Source: Spirochaetales bacterium
GTDB lineage: Bacteria; Spirochaetota; Spirochaetia; SZUA-6
Assembly: GCA_003233545.1 (NCBI GenBank)
Contig: QILZ01000048.1
Location: 1 to 5,305, forward strand
Reading direction: 5' to 3'
DNA: 5,305 nucleotides
Positions 1 through 5,305 of the stretch are shown one piece after another (position 1 is the stretch's first letter; every line of letters starts with the position of its first letter). The translations under genes and the position numbers were made by a program. The notes beneath the pieces are model-generated. The model did not search any database. It was not told the DNA's origin and saw only the letters and a list, made by a program, of their open reading frames with translations.

Positions 1-21
1 ACCTTTTTTTAATAAATATTA

Positions 22-49
22 TTGACAAAAGTTTCCACATAGGTTAAAT
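22..49 (+). promoter_or_regulatory. Sigma-70-type promoter of the ilv-leu operon
   Basis: A perfect -35 hexamer TTGACA lies at 22-27 and a -10-like TTAAAT (4 of 6 consensus positions) at 44-49, separated by 16 bp. The predicted transcription start is about 55-58, just ahead of the leader peptide and the attenuator, as expected for an attenuated operon. A second -10-like hexamer, TATTAT at 17-22, could serve an upstream promoter whose -35 would be off the window. The -35 match is seen directly; promoter activity is inferred. Confidence 0.6.
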
Positions 50-56
50 CAACATT

Positions 57-158
57 ATGGAATATGTTTCCAGAAAAAACACAAATATGATTATCCTCTT
101 AGGCCTGTTAATAATCGCTATTATTCTACCCGCTCTTAAGAGAGTTCCGAGAGGATAA
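57..158 (+). CDS. ilvL: ilv operon leader peptide, Ile/Leu-rich (attenuator peptide)
   Basis: A 33-codon ORF from ATG 57 to TAA 156-158; an internal in-frame ATG at 87 would give 23 residues. From the second ATG the peptide has six Ile and six Leu among 23 residues, with the core IILLGLLIIAIIL, and one Val (codon 144-146). It ends in a basic tail KRVPRG. Such a run of the end-product amino acids just before a terminator and an ilv operon is the hallmark of attenuator leader peptides such as E. coli IlvL. The role is to be translated, not to act as a protein: ribosome stalling at uncharged Ile or Leu codons would select the antiterminator RNA fold. The start is uncertain. Neither ATG has a good Shine-Dalgarno site, and ATG 57 sits almost at the predicted transcript 5' end, so it might be translated leaderless. 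No sequence homology to a named peptide is claimed; the symbol follows function and position. A small membrane peptide is the alternative reading. Confidence 0.8.
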   Translation: MEYVSRKNTNMIILLGLLIIAIILPALKRVPRG

Positions 159-192
159 AAGGCTTTAATGTATTGTAAACAAAGCCGTTTCC
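91..192 (+). promoter_or_regulatory. Transcription attenuator: alternative RNA pairings (pause hairpin and antiterminator)
   Basis: Two alternative pairings can be drawn by hand. Segment 91-99 (TTATCCTCT) is the exact complement of 150-158 (AGAGGATAA), with possible GG/CC extension from 102-103 to 147-148; this would be the 1:2 hairpin. Segment 161-166 (GGCTTT) is the exact complement of 181-186 (AAAGCC). Past one mismatch it extends with 157-159 on 188-190, then after a 2-nt bulge with 153-154 on 191-192; this is the 2:3 antiterminator and would take over the left arm of the terminator. A ribosome stalled on the Ile/Leu codons (90-128) covers segment 1 and frees segment 2, favouring antitermination. 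One that reaches the stop codon at 156-158 masks 161-166 and lets the terminator form. Complementarity is seen; the switching mechanism is inferred from known ilv, leu and trp attenuators. Confidence 0.7.
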
Positions 193-217
193 CTTTCGGG
201 AAACGGCTTATTTTTTT
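182..217 (+). terminator. Rho-independent attenuator terminator upstream of ilvD
   Basis: Arms 182-193 and 198-209 form a perfect 12-bp stem with a TTTC tetraloop (194-197), followed by one A and seven T (211-217). The stem is GC-rich at both ends with a three-pair A-T middle. It ends before the ilvD ribosome binding site at 221, so it stops transcripts before the first structural gene. Its place after the Ile/Leu-rich leader ORF makes it the attenuator terminator rather than the end of an upstream gene. Confidence 0.93.
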
Positions 218-220
218 ATC

Positions 221-226
221 AGGAGG
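221..226 (+). promoter_or_regulatory. Ribosome binding site of ilvD
   Basis: A perfect AGGAGG lies 12 nt upstream of the ATG at 239, somewhat further than the usual 5-10 nt. No better-placed in-frame start codon exists, so ATG 239 is kept. The site lies just beyond the terminator T-run, outside the hairpin, so the terminator would act on transcription rather than by hiding this site. Confidence 0.8.
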
Positions 227-238
227 TTTATTCGTCAT

Positions 239-1915
239 ATGGCAGAAAAAAAATTAAACAGTTCAATTGTTACTCAAGGGACAGAACGTGCTCCTCACAG
301 GAGTCTTCTCTATGCACTCGGATGGAATAAAGGGATGTTCCATAAGCCGATAATCGGGATAGCGAATTCCTTCACCGAACTTATCCCCGGTCATATACAC
401 CTAAGAGAAATAACAGCAAAAGTAAAAGCGGGAATCCTTTCTGCAGGCGGCGTGCCTGCGGAATTCGGAACAATAGGCCTCTGTGACGGTCTTGCGATGG
501 GTCATTCCGGAATGAAATATTCTCTGCCCAGCAGAGAACTTATAGCAGATTCCGTAGAAGTAGTTGCACGCGGAAATGCTCTCGACGGAATCGTACTCGT
601 TACAAACTGTGACAAGATCGATCCGGGCATGATGATGGCCGCAGGCAGACTCGATATACCTGCAATACTGGTTTCGGGAGGCCCCATGCTTTCCGGTAAA
701 ATCAATGACCGCAGTATAGGATTGGATGCGGTTTTTGAAGCAGTCGGAGAATATACTGCGGGAAAAATTTCCGGGGATGAACTTGAACAGATCGAATGTT
801 CAGCCTGTCCCGGAGCAGGCTCCTGTGCCGGGCTTTTTACTGCAAATTCGATGAATTGTATGGCGGAAGCCCTGGGAATTGCCCTTCCCGGCAACGGCAC
901 CATCCCTGCCGTTTTTGCAGAAAGAATGAAACTTGCGGAAAATGCAGGTGAAACTATCGTTAAAGCGGTAACGGAAGGGCTTACAGCGAGAAAAATACTT
1001 ACCAGAGAAGCATTTCTTAATGCAGTTGCCGTTGATATGGCAATCGGGGGCTCGACAAACACGGCTCTTCATCTTCCCGCAATTGCTGCCTCAGCAGGTG
1101 TTTCGCTTTCACTCGAAGATTTTGACAGGATAAGTGCCGGGGTTCCCCATCTCTGCACACTGGCGCCTTCAGGGCCTTTCTTTATGGAGCATTTAAACTC
1201 CGCAGGCGGAATAATGTCCGTTATAAAACAGATTAATAAACTCGGTGTTATCAAGGGCGGGCAGGTAACCATAACCGGAAAAAGCCTCTATGAGTCATTT
1301 AAAAACTCACCGGAACCTGATGGTACGATTATCGCAACTCTCGAAAAACCGTACCATAACGAAGGAGGTCTTGCCGTACTGAAGGGGAATCTTGCCCCCG
1401 GCGGAAGTATTGTTAAAAAAGGTGCTGTCGACCCCGCCATGCTCGTTCATACAGGCCCTGCAAGGGTGTTCGAATCCGAGGAGGAGACACAGAAAGCCAT
1501 TCTCTCCGGTAATATTAAATCGGGAGATGTTGTTGTAATAAGATACGAAGGTCCCAAAGGGGGACCGGGAATGAGGGAAATGCTGTCACCGACAGCTTCT
1601 ATTGCAGGCATGGGTCTCGATAAGGAAGTCGCACTTATAACAGACGGACGATTTTCCGGAGCAACACGGGGATCGTGTATAGGCCATATAACTCCGGAAG
1701 CAGCATCCGGCGGTCCCATCGGCATTATCAGGGAAGGAGACCGGATTAAAATCGATATTCCCGGAAAACGCATCGATCTTCTTATCTCCGAAGAAGAATG
1801 GGATAAAAGAATGAAGAGTTTTAATCCTGAAGTCAAAAAAACAGGCAGTCCCTTTTTAGATGCATATGCTCAGAATGTCAGTTCAGCAGCACGCGGTGCC
1901 GTACGTGAAATATAA
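239..1915 (+). CDS. ilvD: Dihydroxy-acid dehydratase
   Basis: Catalyses dehydration of 2,3-dihydroxyisovalerate and 2,3-dihydroxy-3-methylvalerate to the 2-keto acids that give Val/Leu and Ile; cytoplasmic, Fe-S and Mg2+ dependent. At 558 residues it is full length for the short IlvD class (E. coli IlvD is 616). IlvD/Edd signature 1 is at 124-134 (CDKIDPGMMMA) and signature 2 near 466-476 (ALITDGRFSGATRG). The C-rich block CSACPGAGSCAGLFTANSM spans 187-205. C124 and C196 match conserved cluster ligands, K126 the carbamylated Mg-binding lysine of the family, and S473 the expected catalytic serine. Residues 50-52 read PGH, where the [2Fe-2S] enzymes have PCN with a third cysteine, so an oxygen-sensitive [4Fe-4S]-like cluster, as in E. 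coli, is more likely (inference). First structural gene after the attenuator; ilvB follows 18 bp later. Phosphogluconate dehydratase (Edd) is the related alternative, but context and motifs favour IlvD. Confidence 0.97.
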   Translation: MAEKKLNSSIVTQGTERAPHRSLLYALGWNKGMFHKPIIGIANSFTELIPGHIHLREITAKVKAGILSAGGVPAEFGTIGLCDGLAMGHSGMKYSLPSRELIADSVEVVARGNALDGIVLVTNCDKIDPGMMMAAGRLDIPAILVSGGPMLSGKINDRSIGLDAVFEAVGEYTAGKISGDELEQIECSACPGAGSCAGLFTANSMNCMAEALGIALPGNGTIPAVFAERMKLAENAGETIVKAVTEGLTARKILTREAFLNAVAVDMAIGGSTNTALHLPAIAASAGVSLSLEDFDRISAGVPHLCTLAPSGPFFMEHLNSAGGIMSVIKQINKLGVIKGGQVTITGKSLYESFKNSPEPDGTIIATLEKPYHNEGGLAVLKGNLAPGGSIVKKGAVDPAMLVHTGPARVFESEEETQKAILSGNIKSGDVVVIRYEGPKGGPGMREMLSPTASIAGMGLDKEVALITDGRFSGATRGSCIGHITPEAASGGPIGIIREGDRIKIDIPGKRIDLLISEEEWDKRMKSFNPEVKKTGSPFLDAYAQNVSSAARGAVREI

Positions 1916-1922
1916 ACCATAA

Positions 1923-1929
1923 AGGGGGA
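1923..1929 (+). promoter_or_regulatory. Ribosome binding site of ilvB
   Basis: AGGGGGA lies in the 18-bp ilvD-ilvB gap, with its G-run ending 5 nt before the ATG at 1934. It supports this start and independent ribosome loading on ilvB. Confidence 0.75.
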
Positions 1930-1933
1930 AACA

Positions 1934-3673
1934 ATGAATAAAAGCGGTTCGGAAATGATTGTCGAATCATTGAAGAAAGAGGGAGTCGATATAATTTTCG
2001 GTTACCCCGGAGGGGCGGTAATACCGATCTTTGACGTCCTGTTTGCAGAACCTTCCATCCATGTTGTGCTTACAAGGCACGAACAGGGGGCTGTTCATGC
2101 GGCAGACGGTTATGCACGCTCGACCGGCAGACCCGGTGTCGTTCTTGTAACGAGCGGTCCGGGTGCGACAAATACAATAACGGGACTTGCTACAGCCAAT
2201 TTTGATTCCGTTCCCATTGTTTGTCTTACCGGCCAGGTTCCGAAAAGCATGATCGGTAATGATGCCTTTCAGGAAGCGGATACTGTCGGTATTTCGAGGC
2301 CGGTGACAAAACACAACTATCTCGTAACAGAGAGAAAAGATATCGGCAGAATCATGAAAGAGGCTTTTTATCTTGCTACAACCGGCAGGCCGGGGCCCGT
2401 TTTGATAGACTTTCCAAAGGACATGCAGATAAAAAAAATAGACGACAAGTATCCCGAAACGATACAGATCAGGGGCTACAAACCGGTCAGCAAGGGTCAT
2501 TCCGGACAGATAAAAAAGGCGGTAAAAATTCTTAAGGAGGCCAAACGTCCCCTGTTTTATATCGGCGGGGGAATAAATATCGCGGATGCCTCCGGTATTT
2601 TTAAAAAAATTCTGGAGAAAACGGATATACCAACAATTTCATCGCTTATGGGAATCGGTGCTGTTCCCAGTGACCACCCGAGGTATCTCGGTATGCTCGG
2701 CATGCACGGGACTTTTGCCGCCAATATGGCTGTAAGCTCCAGTGATCTTCTCTTTACAATCGGAGCAAGATTCGATGACAGGGCAACAGGCGAACTTAAA
2801 AAATTTGCGCAGCATGCAAAAATCGTTCATATAGACATAGATCCTGCAGCTATTGCAAGAAATGTGACGGTTGATATTCCCATAGTCGGAGATGCAAAAA
2901 CGGTTCTCGAAGAACTCTACCCGCTCATTAAAAAACCGGCAATAGATTCCTGGATTAAACAAACGATTCAGTGGAAAAACACTCATCCGCTTTCCACGGA
3001 AACCGAAGGGAACATGCTTTCTCCGCCCCTCGTTGTCCGGAAAATAAGTAAAGTTTTCCCGGATGCCATTATAGCTACCGAGGTCGGCCAGAATCAAATG
3101 TGGGCAGCCCTGTTTTATAACTTCCAAAAACCCAGAACTCTCCTGACCTCCGGCGGACTCGGAACGATGGGATACGGTTTTCCTGCAGCCATAGGAGCGC
3201 AGGCGGGCAACAGGAACAAAAAAGTAATCAATATAGCAGGCGACGGGTCGATACAGATGAATATTCAGGAACTTGCGACCGCGGTGCAGGAAGAACTTCC
3301 TGTTATTATTGCAATCCTTAATAACGGATACTTAGGCATGGTCAGACAGTGGCAGGAACTTTTCTACGACAGGCACTACTCATCCACATGTCTTATGCGC
3401 CGGCCGTCCTGTCCCCGGGACTGTAATTCTCCGGGAGACCAGTGCCCGCCCTATGTACCGGATTTTATTAAACTTGCAGAGGCCTACGATGCAGTAGGAT
3501 ACAGAGTCACGGAAGAAAAGGATATCGAACCCGTTCTTAAAGAAGCGGGAAAATCAAAAAACAGGCCGGTTATTATCGATTTTATAGTATCGAGAGAAGC
3601 AAATGTATGGCCTATGGTACCGGCCGGAGCCGGTAATGATGAAATGATGCTGGGTGAAGGGAGTCTGATATGA
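1934..3673 (+). CDS. ilvB: Acetolactate synthase, large catalytic subunit
   Basis: Condenses two pyruvates to 2-acetolactate, or pyruvate with 2-ketobutyrate to 2-aceto-2-hydroxybutyrate, the first common step to Val, Leu and Ile. Uses ThDP, Mg2+ and FAD and works with IlvN. The 579 residues show the three expected domains: N-terminal ThDP-binding (about 3-165) with catalytic E50 in TRHEQGAVHAADGYAR; central FAD-associated domain (about 188-323) with GARFDDRATG at 277-286; and C-terminal ThDP domain (about 381-555) with the Mg/ThDP motif AGDGS at 435-439 and NN at 463-464. D437 and N464 are the expected Mg ligands. W473 in MVRQWQ is the conserved Trp known from herbicide-binding studies. A Cys-rich segment (C486, C493, C497, C504) follows that motif; typical homologues I know run directly from the RYS-like motif into PDFVKLAEAYG. 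The ilvN start overlaps this stop. Biosynthetic AHAS rather than catabolic AlsS, given FAD motifs, adjacent ilvN and operon context. Confidence 0.97.
   Translation: MNKSGSEMIVESLKKEGVDIIFGYPGGAVIPIFDVLFAEPSIHVVLTRHEQGAVHAADGYARSTGRPGVVLVTSGPGATNTITGLATANFDSVPIVCLTGQVPKSMIGNDAFQEADTVGISRPVTKHNYLVTERKDIGRIMKEAFYLATTGRPGPVLIDFPKDMQIKKIDDKYPETIQIRGYKPVSKGHSGQIKKAVKILKEAKRPLFYIGGGINIADASGIFKKILEKTDIPTISSLMGIGAVPSDHPRYLGMLGMHGTFAANMAVSSSDLLFTIGARFDDRATGELKKFAQHAKIVHIDIDPAAIARNVTVDIPIVGDAKTVLEELYPLIKKPAIDSWIKQTIQWKNTHPLSTETEGNMLSPPLVVRKISKVFPDAIIATEVGQNQMWAALFYNFQKPRTLLTSGGLGTMGYGFPAAIGAQAGNRNKKVINIAGDGSIQMNIQELATAVQEELPVIIAILNNGYLGMVRQWQELFYDRHYSSTCLMRRPSCPRDCNSPGDQCPPYVPDFIKLAEAYDAVGYRVTEEKDIEPVLKEAGKSKNRPVIIDFIVSREANVWPMVPAGAGNDEMMLGEGSLI
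3389..3445 (+). other. Cysteine-rich segment within IlvB (C-x6-C-x3-C-x6-C)
   Basis: Codons 486-504 of ilvB encode four cysteines with symmetric spacing (C486, C493, C497, C504), with several Pro, Arg, Asp and Gly between. The segment lies between HYSST and PYVPDFIKLAEAYDAVG, just after the QWQELFY helix that borders the active site. Frame and flanking family motifs are intact on both sides, so this is a true in-frame segment and not a frameshift artefact. The spacing could suit a metal site or disulfide pair, but neither is shown by sequence. Confidence 0.7.
3657..3663 (+). promoter_or_regulatory. Ribosome binding site of ilvN inside the end of ilvB
   Basis: AAGGGAG ends 6 nt before the ATG at 3670 and lies in the last codons of ilvB. 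With the ATGA stop/start overlap it points to translational coupling, which would help keep the two subunits in balance. Confidence 0.75.
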
Positions 3674-4164
3674 AACATGTATTATCGCTTCTTGTAGAAA
3701 ACCATCAAGGTGTCCTGTCGCGAATTTCAGGACTTTTCTCCGGCAGAGGGTATAATCTGGAAAGTATCACTGCCGGTGTCACAACCGATCCGGGTATAAC
3801 CAGAATTACACTTGTGAGCAGCGGAAATGAAAATGTCCTTGAACAGATAAAAAAGCAGCTTAATAAACTCATAGATGTAATTAAACTCATAGACCTCACG
3901 GAAAAACCTTCCGTCCACAGGGAAATGGCACTAATTAAAGTACATGCCGCCCCCAAACAACGGGGTGAGGTTTTTCAGATTGCAGATGTTTTCAGAACCA
4001 GAGTAATGGATGTGGGAATGGACAGTATTATGCTCGAAATTACGGGTTCCTGTGAAAAAATAGACGACTTCATCACTATAATGCAGAATTACGGCATTAC
4101 AGAACTCGCACGCAGCGGACTTATCTCCATGGAAAAAACAAAAAAAATAAAAGGGGGCAGGTAA
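3670..4164 (+). CDS. ilvN: Acetolactate synthase, small regulatory subunit
   Basis: Binds IlvB, raises its activity and confers feedback inhibition, classically by valine. The 164 residues match the length of E. coli IlvH (163), not the shorter E. coli IlvN. An N-terminal ACT domain (about 4-76) reads HVLSLLVENHQGVLSRISGL and then FSGRGYNLESITAG; the C-terminal ALS small-subunit domain spans about 84-156, with ARSGLISM near its end. N11, G14 and N29 align with the valine-site residues known in E. coli IlvH, so a valine-sensitive enzyme is predicted. The start is fixed by the ATGA overlap with the ilvB stop and the AAGGGAG site 6 nt upstream. The 3' end is A-rich and then G-rich (4133-4161), giving a Lys/Gly-rich tail KKIKGGR and doubling as the leuA ribosome binding site. 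The symbol ilvH would be equally apt by length. Confidence 0.96.
   Translation: MKHVLSLLVENHQGVLSRISGLFSGRGYNLESITAGVTTDPGITRITLVSSGNENVLEQIKKQLNKLIDVIKLIDLTEKPSVHREMALIKVHAAPKQRGEVFQIADVFRTRVMDVGMDSIMLEITGSCEKIDDFITIMQNYGITELARSGLISMEKTKKIKGGR
4151..4157 (+). promoter_or_regulatory. Ribosome binding site of leuA inside the end of ilvN
   Basis: AAGGGGG lies in the last ilvN codons, 9 nt before the ATG at 4167. As with ilvB, the site is a G5 run after an A-rich stretch. It fixes the leuA start and leaves only 2 bp between the two genes. Confidence 0.75.
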
Positions 4165-4166
4165 TT

Positions 4167-5305
4167 ATGGATAGGATCTATATATTCGATACGACATTGA
4201 GGGACGGTGAACAATCTCCGGGCGCATCGATGACAACACAGCAGAAGTATGAACTTGCATTACAGCTTGCAAAACTCAAGGCGGATGTAATAGAAACGGG
4301 TTTTCCCATTTCATCACCCCATCAGTTCGAAGCATGTAAATATATTGCACAGCATGTTAAGGGCATAGCAATAGCGGCACTTGCCAGATCGGTTATTAAG
4401 GATATCGATGCTGCATATATGTCGATAAAAGATGCAGAACACCCGAGGATACACATCTTTATAGCAACTTCACCGATTCATATGAAGTACAAACTGCAGA
4501 AAGAACCGGATGAAGTTATAGAGATGGCAGTCGATGCGGTTAAATACGCACGAAACAAAACCGGGGAAGTTGAATTTTCACCTGAAGACGGAACAAGAAG
4601 CGACCTGGATTTTCTCTGCCGGATAGTGGAAAAGGTTATCGACGCAGGAGCAAATATAATCAACATACCGGATACCGTCGGATATGCAATACCCGAAGAA
4701 TTCGGTGCATTTATTAATAAAATAATGAACAGGGTTCCGAATATCGACAGATCCATTGTTTCCGTTCACTGTCATAATGATCTCGGACTTGCAGTGGCAA
4801 ACTCTATCGCAGCGGTTCAAAACGGGGCGAGGCAGGTGGAAGTTACACTTAACGGCATCGGAGAACGTGCGGGCAATGCCGCCCTGGAAGAGTTTGTAAT
4901 GACCTTAAATGTGAGAAAAGACGCCCTGCCCTTCGAAACAAATATCGATACAACTCAGATATACAATTCATCCCGCCTGCTCTCCAATATTATTGGCTTT
5001 CCGATTCCAAGGAATAAACCAATAATAGGGGATAATGCATTTTCCCATGAATCCGGGATACATCAGGATGGTGTAATTAAAAGAAGGGAAACATACGAAA
5101 TAATGAAACCGGAATCCGTTGGCAGGGATTCGAGCCAGCTTGTTCTCGGAAGACATTCGGGAATGCATGGTTTCAGTACAAGACTTTCCGAACTCGGCCT
5201 GACCTTAAGCGAAGAGGAAATAAGAATATCATACGAGAAATTCCTTGAACTTGCAGACAGGAAAAAAGAGGTATTCGATGACGACCTCTACGTGCTTGTC
5301 AATGA
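4167..5305 (+). CDS. leuA: 2-isopropylmalate synthase (3' end beyond window)
   Basis: Condenses 2-ketoisovalerate with acetyl-CoA to 2-isopropylmalate, the committed step of leucine synthesis; cytoplasmic, divalent-metal dependent. The first 379 residues are present and open to the window edge; the family is about 510-520 residues, so roughly 130, mainly the C-terminal leucine-sensing domain, are missing because the window ends. Signature 1 is at 11-27 (LRDGEQSPGASMTTQQK) and signature 2 around 198-211 (VSVHCHNDLGLAVA). Predicted metal ligands are D13, H201, H203 and N237 (GERAGN); SHESGIHQDGV at 293-303 carries the conserved H299. ETGFPISSP (43-51) and FIATSPIHMKYKL (98-110) resemble E. coli LeuA more than citramalate or homocitrate synthases. 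It starts 2 bp after ilvN from an RBS inside that gene, so it is co-transcribed and shares the upstream Ile/Leu attenuator. CimA is the main alternative and is less likely. Confidence 0.93.
   Translation, partial: MDRIYIFDTTLRDGEQSPGASMTTQQKYELALQLAKLKADVIETGFPISSPHQFEACKYIAQHVKGIAIAALARSVIKDIDAAYMSIKDAEHPRIHIFIATSPIHMKYKLQKEPDEVIEMAVDAVKYARNKTGEVEFSPEDGTRSDLDFLCRIVEKVIDAGANIINIPDTVGYAIPEEFGAFINKIMNRVPNIDRSIVSVHCHNDLGLAVANSIAAVQNGARQVEVTLNGIGERAGNAALEEFVMTLNVRKDALPFETNIDTTQIYNSSRLLSNIIGFPIPRNKPIIGDNAFSHESGIHQDGVIKRRETYEIMKPESVGRDSSQLVLGRHSGMHGFSTRLSELGLTLSEEEIRISYEKFLELADRKKEVFDDDLYVLVN

Noticed and set aside
4..10. T-run at the left edge as the tail of an upstream gene's terminator
   Set aside because: Only three bases precede it in the window, so no stem can be seen.
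64..90. Eight-codon upstream ORF (MFPEKTQI) whose TGA overlaps ATG 87 as ATGA
   Set aside because: It could couple translation to ATG 87, but it has no Shine-Dalgarno site and is short enough to arise by chance; it is better read as out-of-frame sequence in the longer leader ORF.
133..144. CTCTTAAGAG palindrome as an operator
   Set aside because: It lies in the leader peptide codons downstream of the promoter and is more simply a small RNA hairpin (CTCT/AGAG with a TAAG loop) within the attenuator; no known operator matches.
44..238. Minus-strand ORF of 64 codons across the leader
   Set aside because: It runs antisense through the terminator hairpin and leader peptide, has no family resemblance, and the + strand explains the region fully.
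1..238. T-box riboswitch as the control element
   Set aside because: I looked for the conserved T-box sequence and specifier-type stem ahead of the terminator and found none; the Ile/Leu-rich ORF accounts for control.
502..1062. Long minus-strand ORF of 186 codons inside ilvD, and similar ones inside ilvB, ilvN and leuA
   Set aside because: These lie antisense within well-conserved genes, show no recognisable motif, and are expected shadows of the codon bias.
4133..4157. A6-C-A8-T-A4-G5 tract at the ilvN end as a programmed slippage site
   Set aside because: No alternative frame gives a meaningful extension, and the tract is explained by a Lys-rich tail plus the leuA ribosome binding site.

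Overview
The window holds the promoter-proximal part of a branched-chain amino acid biosynthesis operon. All genes are on the + strand: leader peptide, ilvD, ilvB, ilvN, then leuA, which runs off the right edge. The three complete structural genes are intact and full length for their families, with their key catalytic and ligand-binding residues present. I see no mobile element, CRISPR array, tRNA or rRNA. By eye, G+C is in the mid-40s percent, with no obvious compositional break. I cannot name the organism with confidence. The short 558-residue IlvD and the translation-type attenuator suit a bacterium, and the ilvD-ilvB-ilvN-leuA order without ilvC between ilvN and leuA may help placement; a spirochaete or a deltaproteobacterium-like anaerobe is only a guess.

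Region 1-238 is a regulatory leader. A perfect -35 box (TTGACA, 22-27) with a weaker -10 box (TTAAAT, 44-49) precedes a small ORF (57-158, or 87-158 from an internal ATG). Its core is almost pure isoleucine and leucine (IILLGLLIIAIIL). It is followed by a 12-bp perfect hairpin plus a run of seven T (182-217), a textbook Rho-independent terminator lying between promoter and first gene. Two alternative pairings can be drawn by hand: 91-99 with 150-158, and 153-166 with 181-192. Together these make a classical ribosome-mediated attenuator responding to charged Ile and Leu tRNA. This is the most interesting part of the window.

Region 239-4164 encodes dihydroxyacid dehydratase (IlvD) and the catalytic (IlvB) and regulatory (IlvN) subunits of acetolactate synthase. 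Spacing is tight: 18 bp between ilvD and ilvB, a 4-bp ATGA overlap between ilvB and ilvN, and 2 bp between ilvN and leuA. IlvB carries a cysteine-rich segment (C-x6-C-x3-C-x6-C) just after the ThDP site, next to the active-site lid.

Region 4167-5305 encodes the first 379 residues of 2-isopropylmalate synthase (LeuA), covering the catalytic barrel; the C-terminal regulatory part lies beyond the window. Functionally, IlvBN makes acetolactate and acetohydroxybutyrate, IlvC (not in the window) would reduce and isomerise them, IlvD dehydrates the products to the 2-keto acids, and LeuA commits ketoisovalerate to leucine. Control appears to act at two levels: Ile/Leu attenuation of the transcript, and probable valine feedback through the IlvN ACT domain.
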